Positions 52,495-62,209 of a stretch of 64,000 bases of DNA are shown here, in pieces (position 1 is the stretch's first letter; every line of letters begins with the position of its first letter). The stretch is from Marinomonas lutimaris (GTDB taxonomy: Bacteria > Pseudomonadota > Gammaproteobacteria > Pseudomonadales > Marinomonadaceae), in contig NZ_JAHLLW010000001.1 in assembly GCF_019426345.1 (NCBI RefSeq), positions 1 through 64,000 on the forward strand, in the 5' to 3' direction. The notes below the pieces were generated by a model, which worked only from the letters and a program-made list of their open reading frames with translations, was not told the origin of the DNA and searched no databases. The position numbers and the translations under genes are program-made.

Positions 52495-53316
52495 TCATTC
52501 CTTGCCCCAACGTTCAATCCGATACTGCCTTGGCGATTTCCCCAGCGCTTTTTTAAAGAAGGTGATGAAAGCGCTGACGGAGTCGTAGCCCAGCTCTTCG
52601 GAGATGGTTTGAATGGGCATGTTGATCGCCAATTTTTGCAGCGCGAGAACAATGTGAAGCTGGCTTCGCCATTGACCAAAAGTGAGTTGTACATGACGTT
52701 TGATCATCCGTGCCAGTGTGCGTTCGCTCATGGCGAAGTCGCAGGCCCATTCACCTAGGGTGCGTTTTTCATTGGGTCTGGCAATCAGCTCAAGAGCGAG
52801 GCGGTTGAGGGTTGGTTCATCAGGGATAGGGAAATCAAACTCTTCTCGCTCAAGTTCAATAAGCTGGTCGATAAGTACGTCGACGAGCCGATCTGTGGCA
52901 AGGTCGGTTTCTTCATAGCGTTGTTGCGAGTGCAGATGCAATATCAGTTCACGTACAAATGGCGTAACCGTCAAGGTACAAGCCACTTCTGGCAAAGGTA
53001 AATCACTACCATCGACAAACAACATGCAGACATCGGCATTGGGTGATATCTGATTGCGATGCATAACATTGCTGGGAATCCAAACCGCGCAACGCGGTGG
53101 AACAAGCCACATTTTGTCGTCAATAAAGCTGGTCACAACCCCAGTTAGCGGTAAAACCAGTTGGCCTTTTTGATGTTTGTGCCAAGGCGTTTCCTCACTA
53201 TGTGGTACCGATTGCGAGCGCAATACGAGAACGCGATGTGGATAATGATCCGCAAAACAAAGGTCGGTCAGTGTCTCAAAAATGCTTTTGTCTGTATTTC
53301 GCAATTTATTGTCCAA
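52495..53316 (-). CDS. AraC-family regulator with cupin domain (NimR-like)
   Basis: A 273-residue regulator with N-terminal cupin-like domain (PWHKHQKGQLVLPLTG near residue 42) and C-terminal AraC helix-turn-helix pair (ACDFAMSERTLARMIKRH and ISEELGYDSVSAFITFFKKA). It is divergent to an MFS exporter gene across 75 bp, the same arrangement as nimR-nimT (yeaM-yeaN) in E. coli, where the exporter removes 2-nitroimidazole-type drugs and cyanate-like solutes. Confidence 0.9.
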   Translation of the reverse strand: MDNKLRNTDKSIFETLTDLCFADHYPHRVLVLRSQSVPHSEETPWHKHQKGQLVLPLTGVVTSFIDDKMWLVPPRCAVWIPSNVMHRNQISPNADVCMLFVDGSDLPLPEVACTLTVTPFVRELILHLHSQQRYEETDLATDRLVDVLIDQLIELEREEFDFPIPDEPTLNRLALELIARPNEKRTLGEWACDFAMSERTLARMIKRHVQLTFGQWRSQLHIVLALQKLAINMPIQTISEELGYDSVSAFITFFKKALGKSPRQYRIERWGKE

Positions 53317-53391
53317 GTCGCTTAATTCAGCAAGCAGAGTAACCCATATAATAGCGAATCGACAATATCTCCCGAAAACCTCTTTTTCGAA

Positions 53392-54603
53392 ATGGACGCC
53401 ATGAAACGATTACTTAAATTAGCGCAACACGACGCGGCCTTTTTACTCTTGTTTATCTTTTTGGTAGCGCTAAGTTTGCGTGGCCCCGTGACAGGTTTGC
53501 CACCCTTGTTAGATAGAATCAGTACGGATCTGCATTTAAGCAGCTCGCAATCCGGTTTGCTTACTAGCTTGCCACTGTTGGCGTTTGGCTTTTTTGCGCC
53601 TGTGGCATCTTGGTTAACTCGCCACTTTCGTATTGAGCGCATTTTGGCGTCGGGCGTTGGCTTGATTGCCATTGGTATGATTATTCGTACTTTTGGTTCG
53701 ATCAGCACCTTGTATATCGGTGCGATATTTATTGGCGCCGGAATTGCCATTGGTAATGTCTTGCTGCCAAGTTTACTGAAACGCGAGTTTCCGCATTACG
53801 TGGTTCAGCTCACGGCGATTTATGTGCTGATGATGAGCATCGGCGGCTTTTTGATGTCGAGCCTTGCGGTGCCATTGAGTTTATATGCCGAACAGCCAAG
53901 CTTTGACCTGCCAATGAGTGGTTGGTCATTTGCTCTGGCGTGTCAAAGTGTGTTGATTCTGTTGCCTTTGGTGGTGTGGTTTAGCTGCAAAATAACCCAG
54001 CATCAACCGCCACAAACCGGTAACGTTGAAATATCAACGTCCGTTTGGCGATCTGTAACCGCATGGCAAGTAGCAGGATTTCTAGCAGTAAACTCGCTGG
54101 TGAATTATGTGGTCGTCGCTTGGGTTCCGGCTATTTTAATGAGCAATGGCTACACCGACTCGACCGCTGGCTTATATCAAGGTTATTTGCAATTGGCAGG
54201 AGCGGTTCCTTCGTTGATTTTAGCGCCGTTTATCCATCGCTTAGGCAGCCATAGACGCTTATGCTTGTTTGCCACTGGATTAACAACGTTAAGCTTAGCT
54301 GGCTTTTTATTCATTCCTAGTTGGTCTGGTGTTTGGTCCGTATCTTTTGGTTTCGGCGTTAGTATGGGCTTTATTTTAGGTTTGTCATTCGTCAGTTTGC
54401 GAACGAATAGTCCAAAGCAAGCAGCGGCCCTGTCTGGTATGGCACAATTAATTGGTTATACACTTGCGGCCATTGGTCCGGTGTTGATTGGTGCGCTTTA
54501 CGATTGGCACCAATCCTGGACTGCGCCACTTTATGTCATGCTGAGCATTGGCGTAATTTGGATGGGATTAGGCTGGATGGCAAGCCCAAAACCAAGTCGT
54601 TAA
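53392..54603 (+). CDS. MFS transporter, CynX/NimT family
   Basis: A 403-residue carrier with twelve membrane segments of the cyanate/nitroimidazole MFS group (SLRGPVTGLPPLLDRIS near residue 25; GLLTSLPLLAFGFFAP). A start at ATG 53401 is equally possible. The divergent AraC regulator supports assignment as a drug or small-anion exporter. The closest named relative is NimT/YeaN; the substrate in this organism is not known. Confidence 0.9.
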   Translation: MDAMKRLLKLAQHDAAFLLLFIFLVALSLRGPVTGLPPLLDRISTDLHLSSSQSGLLTSLPLLAFGFFAPVASWLTRHFRIERILASGVGLIAIGMIIRTFGSISTLYIGAIFIGAGIAIGNVLLPSLLKREFPHYVVQLTAIYVLMMSIGGFLMSSLAVPLSLYAEQPSFDLPMSGWSFALACQSVLILLPLVVWFSCKITQHQPPQTGNVEISTSVWRSVTAWQVAGFLAVNSLVNYVVVAWVPAILMSNGYTDSTAGLYQGYLQLAGAVPSLILAPFIHRLGSHRRLCLFATGLTTLSLAGFLFIPSWSGVWSVSFGFGVSMGFILGLSFVSLRTNSPKQAAALSGMAQLIGYTLAAIGPVLIGALYDWHQSWTAPLYVMLSIGVIWMGLGWMASPKPSR

Positions 54604-54738
54604 GCTTTTAGTCAATTCTTCTCTAATTAAGTAAGAAGCAAGATTTTCTCTACCGCTTACTGATTTTTATCTCGGTATTGGCCATTTATTGAGTGCTATA
54701 ATCACCAGCAATTTAGGTATTTTAGGATAATCACAATA

Positions 54739-56727
54739 ATGTATCAGAGTCGAATGCGACCTCTTGTGGTCACGTTAGCGATCCAAATATTTTTTATCGT
54801 CTTGATATTAATGCTTGGTCGCTATTTTATGCTGCAGTATTTTGCAACTCCTGCGGAGCTAGCAAAACATGGTGAAGATGTTACACGTATGTGGTCTATT
54901 GGCGTTCGCTACGATTTTCGTATCGGCAGTATGTTCATGGTTCCCTTCTTCTTAGTCGGCTTATTATTCTGCGCGAACAAAATATCGTGGCGCTTTTTGA
55001 AAGCCATTAGCCCCTTTTTAATGGGCTTGATTATGTTCACTGTAGTTATGGTGACCATCAGTAACTTTTATTATTACCAAACGTATCATAACCATTTTGA
55101 TATTTTCGCTTTTGCTTTAGCAGATGACGATACAAGCAGCATATTGCTCAATATCTGGCAAGATTACCCTGTCATCAAAAGCTTAACAGCCTCCTTATTT
55201 TTCGGTTTTATCTCATATCGCTTAGCCAAATACACCCTACGAGATACCCAACGTAAACCTTGGCATCTTAGTGTTTTTATTGTTTATGTATTAATCGCAT
55301 TCATTGTTTTCTTTATTGCGGCACGGGGCAGTGTCGGAACGTTTCCATTACGCAGGGGTAATGCACAAGTTTCTCAGTTATTGATTCTTAACAAGCTGTC
55401 TCCAAATGGCTTTATGGCGTTAGATTGGGCTGTTAAAGACAAGAAGATGGATGAGTCTTTCGCGCCTGTTAGTCGTGAAAAAGGCGAGTCCTTAAAAGCA
55501 CAACTTGGCATTAATAGCTTGGATGAAAGAACACCAGTCAATCCCTGGCTTGAGACAAACAAACCAAACGTTGTCATGACAGTCATGGAAAGTTTTGGTA
55601 GTAACATGTTGGCGTTTGATGACCCTGAAACAAATGATCTTTTAGGAGAGCTGCGCCCGCACTTTAAAGAAGACTTTGTTTTCAAACGTTTTTTGTCTGA
55701 AGACAATGGTACTGCGCCATCGTTAGCCGCTCTGCTTTTTCATAGCCCATTTGAAAACATCAGCCACAGCTCTGAGCAAAAAGTGAAACTGCAAGGCGTG
55801 CCCTTCAATATTTATAAAAAAGCAGGCTACAAAACTGTCTTCATCTCGCCTGGTAATATGTCATGGCGCAACTTGGTAAACTATTTGCCTTTGCAAGATG
55901 TAGACACTGTTTACGATCAAAATACTCTGACGCAGATGTATCCTGAGTCAGCCGCCGAAGCTGGTGCTTGGGGGGTTCCTGATGATTATGCCTATCGCTT
56001 AGCTGAGCGGGTGCTTAAAGAAGCGACTGAACCAACCTTCATCACTATTTTGACCATTACAAATCACCCGCCTTATATGACGCCAGCACGTTATAAAGCA
56101 GCACCTTTTGATGTGACAACCGAGGTTGCCAAGCACTCTAGCGATGATGAGGCAGCTCAAAAAGCACTGCTAAAAACCTATCAGTTTGCAGCTGATGCTT
56201 TCGGGAAGTTTATCACGGCCGTTGAAGGTTCAAGTGCAGGCAATAAGACCATCATTGCGGCCACTGGAGACCACCAGATGCGTCGTTTGAATGCGTTTTA
56301 TCCTCAAGAACAAGTGTTAGATCGTGCCGTCCCATTTTACCTACATGTTCCTAAAGACATTCTGGAAAATACGAACTGGAAGTATGATTCAAACCGAGTG
56401 GGATCACACAAAGATATTTTCCCAACTTTGTACAATCTAAGCCTGTCAGACACGCCCTATCAAGCGATTGCAGGCCGTAATATGCTAGCGCCTATCGATG
56501 ACGAAAGTCGTGCGTTTGGTTACAACGTCACGCTATGGATTGATAATGACGGAGCTTATCCAATGGTAGGTAAAGCGGCTTTTTATCCGTGGGAAAAAGG
56601 CACAGAACTTCGTACAGCAACCAACAGCGAACATCCGAGTCAACAACAGCAAGAGCGTCAAAAAGCCTTGCCTGAGTTACTCCGCTGGCAGTTAAATTCA
56701 CAAGTGCGTGGCTTTACTGATAAATAA
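54739..56727 (+). CDS. LTA synthase-family phosphoglycerol transferase/sulfatase-like membrane enzyme
   Basis: A 662-residue protein with five N-terminal membrane segments (within residues 1-215) and an extracytoplasmic alkaline-phosphatase-superfamily domain: metal and nucleophile sites in TVMESFGSNM and EDNGTAPSLAALL (Thr), ISPGNMSWRN, TITNHPPY and TGDHQMRR. In Gram-negative bacteria such enzymes add phosphoglycerol or phosphoethanolamine groups to periplasmic glucans or surface glycans. It is monocistronic, with an AT-rich promoter region of 135 bp. Confidence 0.9.
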   Translation: MYQSRMRPLVVTLAIQIFFIVLILMLGRYFMLQYFATPAELAKHGEDVTRMWSIGVRYDFRIGSMFMVPFFLVGLLFCANKISWRFLKAISPFLMGLIMFTVVMVTISNFYYYQTYHNHFDIFAFALADDDTSSILLNIWQDYPVIKSLTASLFFGFISYRLAKYTLRDTQRKPWHLSVFIVYVLIAFIVFFIAARGSVGTFPLRRGNAQVSQLLILNKLSPNGFMALDWAVKDKKMDESFAPVSREKGESLKAQLGINSLDERTPVNPWLETNKPNVVMTVMESFGSNMLAFDDPETNDLLGELRPHFKEDFVFKRFLSEDNGTAPSLAALLFHSPFENISHSSEQKVKLQGVPFNIYKKAGYKTVFISPGNMSWRNLVNYLPLQDVDTVYDQNTLTQMYPESAAEAGAWGVPDDYAYRLAERVLKEATEPTFITILTITNHPPYMTPARYKAAPFDVTTEVAKHSSDDEAAQKALLKTYQFAADAFGKFITAVEGSSAGNKTIIAATGDHQMRRLNAFYPQEQVLDRAVPFYLHVPKDILENTNWKYDSNRVGSHKDIFPTLYNLSLSDTPYQAIAGRNMLAPIDDESRAFGYNVTLWIDNDGAYPMVGKAAFYPWEKGTELRTATNSEHPSQQQQERQKALPELLRWQLNSQVRGFTDK

Positions 56728-56751
56728 TCTGTTCACCTTCTAGGGAAGCTG

Positions 56752-56786
56752 AAAAGCTCCGGTGACTATGAGCATTGGAGCTTTTT
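56752..56786. terminator. Bidirectional terminator between convergent genes
   Basis: Stem AAAAGCTCC/GGAGCTTTT with a 16-base loop and T5 on the plus side, between the LTA synthase-type gene and the sensor kinase gene. Confidence 0.75.
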
Positions 56787-56797
56787 ATAAATGATGG

Positions 56798-58744
56798 TTA
56801 AACATCCATTTCTACATCTGCGACATAAAGTGGGATGGTTAGTGTAAAAGTTGTTCCAACACCTAGCTCTGATGTAACTTCTATACGTCCATTCATTAAT
56901 TTGTTAACCCACTGACTCACCAGATGTAAGCCCAATCCTGTATGTTGCTTAGTTCTACCTGTGGTGAAAAAGGGTTCAAAAATATGCATTTTAATTTCTG
57001 GAGAGAGTCCTCTGCCATTATCGCTAATGACCAGAATTAGATGGTCTTGCTCTTTTTTAGCAGTAAGGGCAATCACGCCTTTATCCAGGCGTTGAAAAGC
57101 ATGATCCAGTGCATTATCGACAAGATTCTGAATGATCTGAGAGATAACGCCAGGGTAACCCAGCATATCAATGTCTTCTGGACATTCACTCTCTATATGA
57201 ATATCAGCACGTTTTTTCAAGACTGGCTTATAGGTGAATAAAATGTCATTGACGACATTATGAAAGAAAAAAGCCTGCATATCCTGAACGGTTCTATCCG
57301 ATACAATCCGTTTAAAGCTGGAAACCACATCGAGAGCACGGACGAGGTTTTTTTCTGCAATAAGCAAAGAGCTATCTATTTTTTCTAGACCATCTGAGGG
57401 ATGCTGTTTAATCTCCTTATCCAGCCATATTTTACATGAAGATAAAGCCATTCTGACGCCGCCAAGAGGCGTATGCATTTCATGAGCTAGCCCAGCAACC
57501 ATCAAGCCTAGCGAAGACAATTTGCTACTTTCTACCAACTCATCCTGAAGATCCACCAAACGCTTATTCGTTAAATTCAATTTCCGGTTAACCTGTTCGG
57601 CTTGGTTTTTTTCTTGTTGCACAAGTTTAAGCAGTCGATAGGTTTCAAATTGCGCTGTCGTTTGACGCCAAATCAACCAAGCTATCAAAGTAAAGAAAAT
57701 GCTCGCAATACCAACAATGGTTAAAATCAACTTAACTCGCCACGCAGAAAACACCTCAGAATTAGAACGTGCAATAAAATATAAAGACGGTGTTTGGAAG
57801 CCTTTTACATCGATTCCCTCTTCGTCTATATGCAGTTTCAAAAGACTCCATAAGCGACCATCATCGAAAATTCGTTCTAACCCGTCCGCGGCATTCATTT
57901 CTCGCCAAATAGCTGGAAAGTGCGTTTTGATATTAAAACTCAAGTCGTCAGGGTGCAGGATTCCGCCCCATTCAAGACTTCGATCCGCTGCTAATACCCA
58001 ATTGCCATTAGTGTCGATTATTTCTAAATACACGCCTTCACTGCTAAAGGTACGCACCAATTCAAACAATTTAGTCAAATCGTAATTCACCACTAAAATC
58101 CCAGGCAGATTACCATCGACTCTAACAACACCACGAACCGTTGGCTGAAAAGGTCGGACAATTTCTTTATTTTCAATATTCAAATCCAATGAGGAAATAA
58201 ACACATCGTTACTGTTATCAGGTACATTTTTTACATAATGCCGATCCGATTTATTTTGTAATTGATCATCAGGTACACGAGTACTGACACCGGCCTGAGA
58301 GTTGACTCGAATGTGCTCTTGGCCATTTGGCATAATCCAACGAACTTGTGAGATCAGCTTAGACGTTCGAGCAAATTGGTTGAATTCATCCGCTACCTGA
58401 GTCTCCCAATCATCAGGGATGATTGCTTCAGTCTGTGATGATGCCGAATTTTGTGACATAGAGTTTTGAGAGGCTACAGTTTGAGAAGCTGTATTCTGAG
58501 CAGACAAACGCACGTTAATACTATTACGCAACAATAAGGTAACACGCTTAATATGCCCCATTTCACGGCTAAAAACACTGGCGCTACGGGACAGTACTTC
58601 TGATTCATTCCATGCTAATTGGCTGATTTTATTATCTAAAAAGAATCGATAACTGCCCCAACTAAACAAAATTGTGAAAACCAAAATACCTGACAAATAC
58701 ATGAAAAGTAATGATTTTTGTGACATCCGTTTACCAAAAATCAT
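56798..58744 (-). CDS. Sensor histidine kinase with periplasmic Cache-like domain
   Basis: A 648-residue membrane kinase. Membrane segments near residues 12-30 and 338-360 enclose a large periplasmic domain of the Cache type (RPFQPTVRGVVRVDGNLPGI, then EIIDTNGNWVLAADRSLEWG). A coiled coil leads to HisKA (GLAHEMHTPLGGVRMAL, phospho-acceptor His) and HATPase_c (NLVDNALDHAF, DNGRGLSPE, HTGLGLHLV). A Ser/Gln/Asn repeat lies at about residues 79-105 of the periplasmic part. It follows the REC-EAL gene after four bases, so the two form a two-component unit with c-di-GMP output. Confidence 0.92.
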   Translation of the reverse strand: MIFGKRMSQKSLLFMYLSGILVFTILFSWGSYRFFLDNKISQLAWNESEVLSRSASVFSREMGHIKRVTLLLRNSINVRLSAQNTASQTVASQNSMSQNSASSQTEAIIPDDWETQVADEFNQFARTSKLISQVRWIMPNGQEHIRVNSQAGVSTRVPDDQLQNKSDRHYVKNVPDNSNDVFISSLDLNIENKEIVRPFQPTVRGVVRVDGNLPGILVVNYDLTKLFELVRTFSSEGVYLEIIDTNGNWVLAADRSLEWGGILHPDDLSFNIKTHFPAIWREMNAADGLERIFDDGRLWSLLKLHIDEEGIDVKGFQTPSLYFIARSNSEVFSAWRVKLILTIVGIASIFFTLIAWLIWRQTTAQFETYRLLKLVQQEKNQAEQVNRKLNLTNKRLVDLQDELVESSKLSSLGLMVAGLAHEMHTPLGGVRMALSSCKIWLDKEIKQHPSDGLEKIDSSLLIAEKNLVRALDVVSSFKRIVSDRTVQDMQAFFFHNVVNDILFTYKPVLKKRADIHIESECPEDIDMLGYPGVISQIIQNLVDNALDHAFQRLDKGVIALTAKKEQDHLILVISDNGRGLSPEIKMHIFEPFFTTGRTKQHTGLGLHLVSQWVNKLMNGRIEVTSELGVGTTFTLTIPLYVADVEMDV

Positions 58745-58748
58745 ATTG

Positions 58749-60950
58749 TTATAAGCCCTTTTTAACCCAACTGATCGTATCGTCTAATGACATAGGCTTA
58801 GCAAATAAGTAACCTTGGCCATCCTCGCAACCTAAAACCAGTAAATGCATTTTTTGCTGCTCGGTTTCAATACCTTCTGCAATAACACTGAGCCCTAAGG
58901 AATTTCCTAGCTCAATAATCATCTTCAAAATCTCCCAATCTTTTTCTGACTCTTCCATGCGCCATACAAAACTATGATCAATTTTGACTGTTGAAACCGA
59001 CAAAGTAGATAAATAAGCCAAGGAAGAATAGCCAGTCCCAAAGTCATCAATATTGACTCGTACACCTAATGTTTTTAAAGCTGTCAAGTGCTTGTTAATG
59101 GTGCCTTTTTCTTCAATAAATTGAGACTCTGTAATTTCTAGCTCAATCATCTCATTTGGAACATCTTCTTCTTCAAGAAGCTTTTTAAAGTTATCGAAAT
59201 AATTAGGGCGAATGATTTCATTACCGGCAACGTTCACCGAAATAGGTACATTAATACCTATATTTTTCAACGTCTTAATAGCTTTGCAGGACTGCTTCAA
59301 CATTTGCTGATCTAATTTATCAATCAGACCGCTACTCTCCGCTAAGGCAATAAATTGATCTGGTGGAATAACGCTACCATCTTTATGAGTCCATCTAGCA
59401 AGTGCTTCAAAACCCACCAGCTGATTGTCTTTCAAATTTACCTTAGGTTGAAAATACGCTCTAATTTCATTGTTTAGAATCGCCTCTCGCAGATCTTTTA
59501 ATAGCTCATAACGCCCAAACATGGCTGATGCCAAAGGCTCAGAAAACGCTAGATAGGATACACCTTCGTATTTGGCTCTTTCTAAGGTGCTTTTTCCTAC
59601 ACTGACTAATTGCTCAGGCTCATAATTAGGGAAATCTGAAAATTTCACTGAGCTTACAGTCAAATCAAGAGAATGTAAGGAGTTTTCAACTTCAATGCTG
59701 GTATGGATAATATTTTCGAGCGACGCTTCGTTGTAATCCTGATCGTCGTACACTATCAGCACCAAGGTATCTCGTTCAAGTAGAGCTATATCAACCGTTT
59801 TATCAAAGAAGTGACTTAAATAATCATACAAAGAAAGGGTAAGTTGGTCGCAATATTTGGAACCTAATACCGACTCGGTATAAGCCAAATCTTCTACATA
59901 AAGCATTAATAAAGTGGCTTTTTCACGCTCCCAAGAAAACATATTGCGTATTTCACGAACCAACCAGTTTTTATTATGAATCCCTAAGGTAGGCTCAACA
60001 TAAGCCAATTCTGTTAGCTTATTGTGCAAGGCGACATTGCGGAAACCGGCACTAATGTTTTCACAAAATACCTGAAGCAAATTAATCTCATTTGCGGCAA
60101 GATTTCGGTCTAGCTTTACTACCACCATGTATTCTCGATCTTCCAACTCTTTATTCGAAAAATACAACACAGAAAAACCATCCTGAAACACATGGCTTTT
60201 CTTATTATTCGCCAACTCAACCGCCTCTCTTAAAATACTGTCTTGTACCACAGATAAAAAATATCTATGTATATGTGTCGAAAATTCGCCGCAAGCCGCC
60301 ACGATTAAGGCTTTTTCTAAATGTTCTTCTTCTGGATGGAAAAAACACACGATACCGCCACCACTAATTTTCAACAGCAGTCCAATTTCCTCCAGAATAG
60401 AATGAGTATAATCCGCAATATCGCTCTTTGACGCTATTCTCTGACTCGCGGCAAGTAATAACTGCATACCATGACGAGCTTCTTTCATATCAGAAAGATG
60501 TTCCCACGTACGCAAATTACTTAGCACAATTGTCTGTAAATGAGCCTGTGTGAGGTCTGATTTACACCAGTAATCATCAATATCGTATTGGCCAATAAGG
60601 TCATCTACAGGCGCCATGCCAGGCTGACCTGTCAATAAGACGATACGAACCAAATCATTGCCAATCACATCGCGTATTGTACGAATTAGACGTAAGCCTG
60701 CCACATCGGTTTCCATAACAACATCAAGAAAAATCACCGATATATCAGGGTTGGCCGCAATCACCGTCGCGGCATCACTAGCGGACGACGCAGTTAGAAA
60801 CTCAACCTGTTTCCCATCATAATTGAGTGCACCAAGGCCATTCATTAGCGCCTCTTGGTAATCAGGATCATCTTCTACAGATAGTACTTTGCAGTAATTT
60901 CTTTGTTTGGACATTGCTTGAAGTATTTTTTTGTCGCAGGGTAAATCCAT
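58749..60950 (-). CDS. Response regulator with degenerate GGDEF and active-type EAL domain
   Basis: A 733-residue cytoplasmic protein. Its receiver domain (residues about 18-150) has VEDDPD and phospho-acceptor Asp in VIFLDVVMETD. A DUF3369/GAF-like middle region follows (about 165-310), then a degenerate GGDEF-like domain (about 320-460; no GGDEF motif, ERDTLVLIVYDD in its place), and EAL (about 480-725; GFEALARW, LEITESQF, DDFGTGYSSLAYL, VKIDHSFVW). The EAL motifs predict c-di-GMP hydrolysis. GGAAGGG precedes the ATG at 60950. The cognate kinase gene lies four bases downstream. Confidence 0.92.
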   Translation of the reverse strand: MDLPCDKKILQAMSKQRNYCKVLSVEDDPDYQEALMNGLGALNYDGKQVEFLTASSASDAATVIAANPDISVIFLDVVMETDVAGLRLIRTIRDVIGNDLVRIVLLTGQPGMAPVDDLIGQYDIDDYWCKSDLTQAHLQTIVLSNLRTWEHLSDMKEARHGMQLLLAASQRIASKSDIADYTHSILEEIGLLLKISGGGIVCFFHPEEEHLEKALIVAACGEFSTHIHRYFLSVVQDSILREAVELANNKKSHVFQDGFSVLYFSNKELEDREYMVVVKLDRNLAANEINLLQVFCENISAGFRNVALHNKLTELAYVEPTLGIHNKNWLVREIRNMFSWEREKATLLMLYVEDLAYTESVLGSKYCDQLTLSLYDYLSHFFDKTVDIALLERDTLVLIVYDDQDYNEASLENIIHTSIEVENSLHSLDLTVSSVKFSDFPNYEPEQLVSVGKSTLERAKYEGVSYLAFSEPLASAMFGRYELLKDLREAILNNEIRAYFQPKVNLKDNQLVGFEALARWTHKDGSVIPPDQFIALAESSGLIDKLDQQMLKQSCKAIKTLKNIGINVPISVNVAGNEIIRPNYFDNFKKLLEEEDVPNEMIELEITESQFIEEKGTINKHLTALKTLGVRVNIDDFGTGYSSLAYLSTLSVSTVKIDHSFVWRMEESEKDWEILKMIIELGNSLGLSVIAEGIETEQQKMHLLVLGCEDGQGYLFAKPMSLDDTISWVKKGL

Positions 60951-61241
60951 TGCATTTCCCTTCCTTGTTCCATTATTTATCTGTTGATTACTTATCCTTG
61001 AAGCTTAGCCTTGTTTATGAAAAAAGCATCTCGAACAATTAAAAACTTTGTAACGAATTATTATTGATCACAAAGCCAATAGAATATGGCCGACAAAACC
61101 TGAAAAATTAGACAGTAAGTTTGACAAACATTTCTGTCAAAAAGCGCCAATATCGACAATAATCGCCGACTAAGAACAGGCATTTTGTTTGTGATATAGT
61201 AAGACGTTGAAAAAGACAAAGACTGGTGGACCAAACAACCC
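60951..61241. other. 291-bp divergent region upstream of REC-EAL gene and gmk
   Basis: AT-rich, no gene seen. It should hold the promoters of both divergent units and marks the right edge of the accessory block; no yicC-like repeat or integrase was found here. Confidence 0.55.
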
Positions 61242-61865
61242 ATGGACAAACACAAAGGCAATTTATTCATCTTATCAGCCCCTTCTGGAGCCGGTAAATC
61301 AACTTTATATAAGGCACTTCTTAGCCAAGACAATAACGTGCGGATTTCTATCTCTCATACCACACGTACGCCACGAACTGGCGAAGAACATGGCCGAGAA
61401 TACTATTTTATCGATGATGAATCCTTCTTGGACATGATTGCTGAAGACGCTTTTTTCGAGCACGCTCAAGTTTTTGATAATTATTACGGCACATCAAAAG
61501 AGTCCATTTTTGGTATGCTAGAACAAGGCTTAGATGTGATTTTAGAAATAGACTGGCAAGGCGCTCGCCAAATACGTCAGCTCTACCCTGAAGCCATTGG
61601 CATATTCATTTTACCGCCGTCATTACAAGCGCTAGAAGAACGTTTAAGAAAACGCGCCACAGACTCAGATGAAGTCATTCAGCGTCGTATGGCAAAGGCG
61701 GTTAATGAGATGTCGCATTATCATGAATATGATTTTGTTATTGTAAATGACGATTTTGATGAAGCACTTTCACAAATCTCGTCGGTTTTTACCGCAATGC
61801 GCTCAAAAACCCCTGTTATGCAGGAAAAATATGGCAATCTTATAAATGATCTCTTGTCATTGTGA
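61242..61865 (+). CDS. gmk: Guanylate kinase
   Basis: Phosphorylates GMP to GDP. The 207-residue protein has P-loop SAPSGAGKSTLYKAL near residue 11, SHTTRTPRTGEEHGREYYF for GMP binding, and ILEIDWQGARQIR. The length is standard. It is the first gene of gmk-rpoZ-spoT; in relatives it normally follows yicC, which here lies 19.5 kb upstream. Confidence 0.97.
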   Translation: MDKHKGNLFILSAPSGAGKSTLYKALLSQDNNVRISISHTTRTPRTGEEHGREYYFIDDESFLDMIAEDAFFEHAQVFDNYYGTSKESIFGMLEQGLDVILEIDWQGARQIRQLYPEAIGIFILPPSLQALEERLRKRATDSDEVIQRRMAKAVNEMSHYHEYDFVIVNDDFDEALSQISSVFTAMRSKTPVMQEKYGNLINDLLSL

Positions 61866-61922
61866 GAAGCCGTTAAGTAGAATTACCCTTGGAAAAATAG
61901 ATAACCGAACACAGAGGTCAAA

Positions 61923-62147
61923 ATGGCTCGAGTTACCGTAGAAGATTGTTTAGAAAACGTTGATAACCGCTTTGAATTAGTTATGGTCGCTTCAAAACGC
62001 GCCCGTCAACTTGCTACTGGTGGTGAAGACGCAAAAGTGCCTTTAGAGGGCGACAAAGTTACTGTAGTTGCACTACGTGAAATTGCGGAAAACTTGATCA
62101 ACGCAAAAAATGTTGATCAGCAAAAACGCCCATTGCACGAGTTTTAA
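61923..62147 (+). CDS. rpoZ: RNA polymerase omega subunit
   Basis: The 74-residue omega subunit stabilises RNA polymerase beta' and mediates ppGpp effects. It has [20 protein letters not shown] and the [12 protein letters not shown] box at the normal position. GAGGTCAA precedes the ATG. It is slightly shorter than E. coli omega (91), with a reduced C-terminal tail. Its link to spoT is classic. Confidence 0.97.
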   Translation: MARVTVEDCLENVDNRFELVMVASKRARQLATGGEDAKVPLEGDKVTVVALREIAENLINAKNVDQQKRPLHEF

Positions 62148-62209
62148 TCTCTATGGTGTCGCTCATAGCACAGCTGTCGCGCTTCCTTTTTGCCTTAGTG
62201 AGGTGAGCG

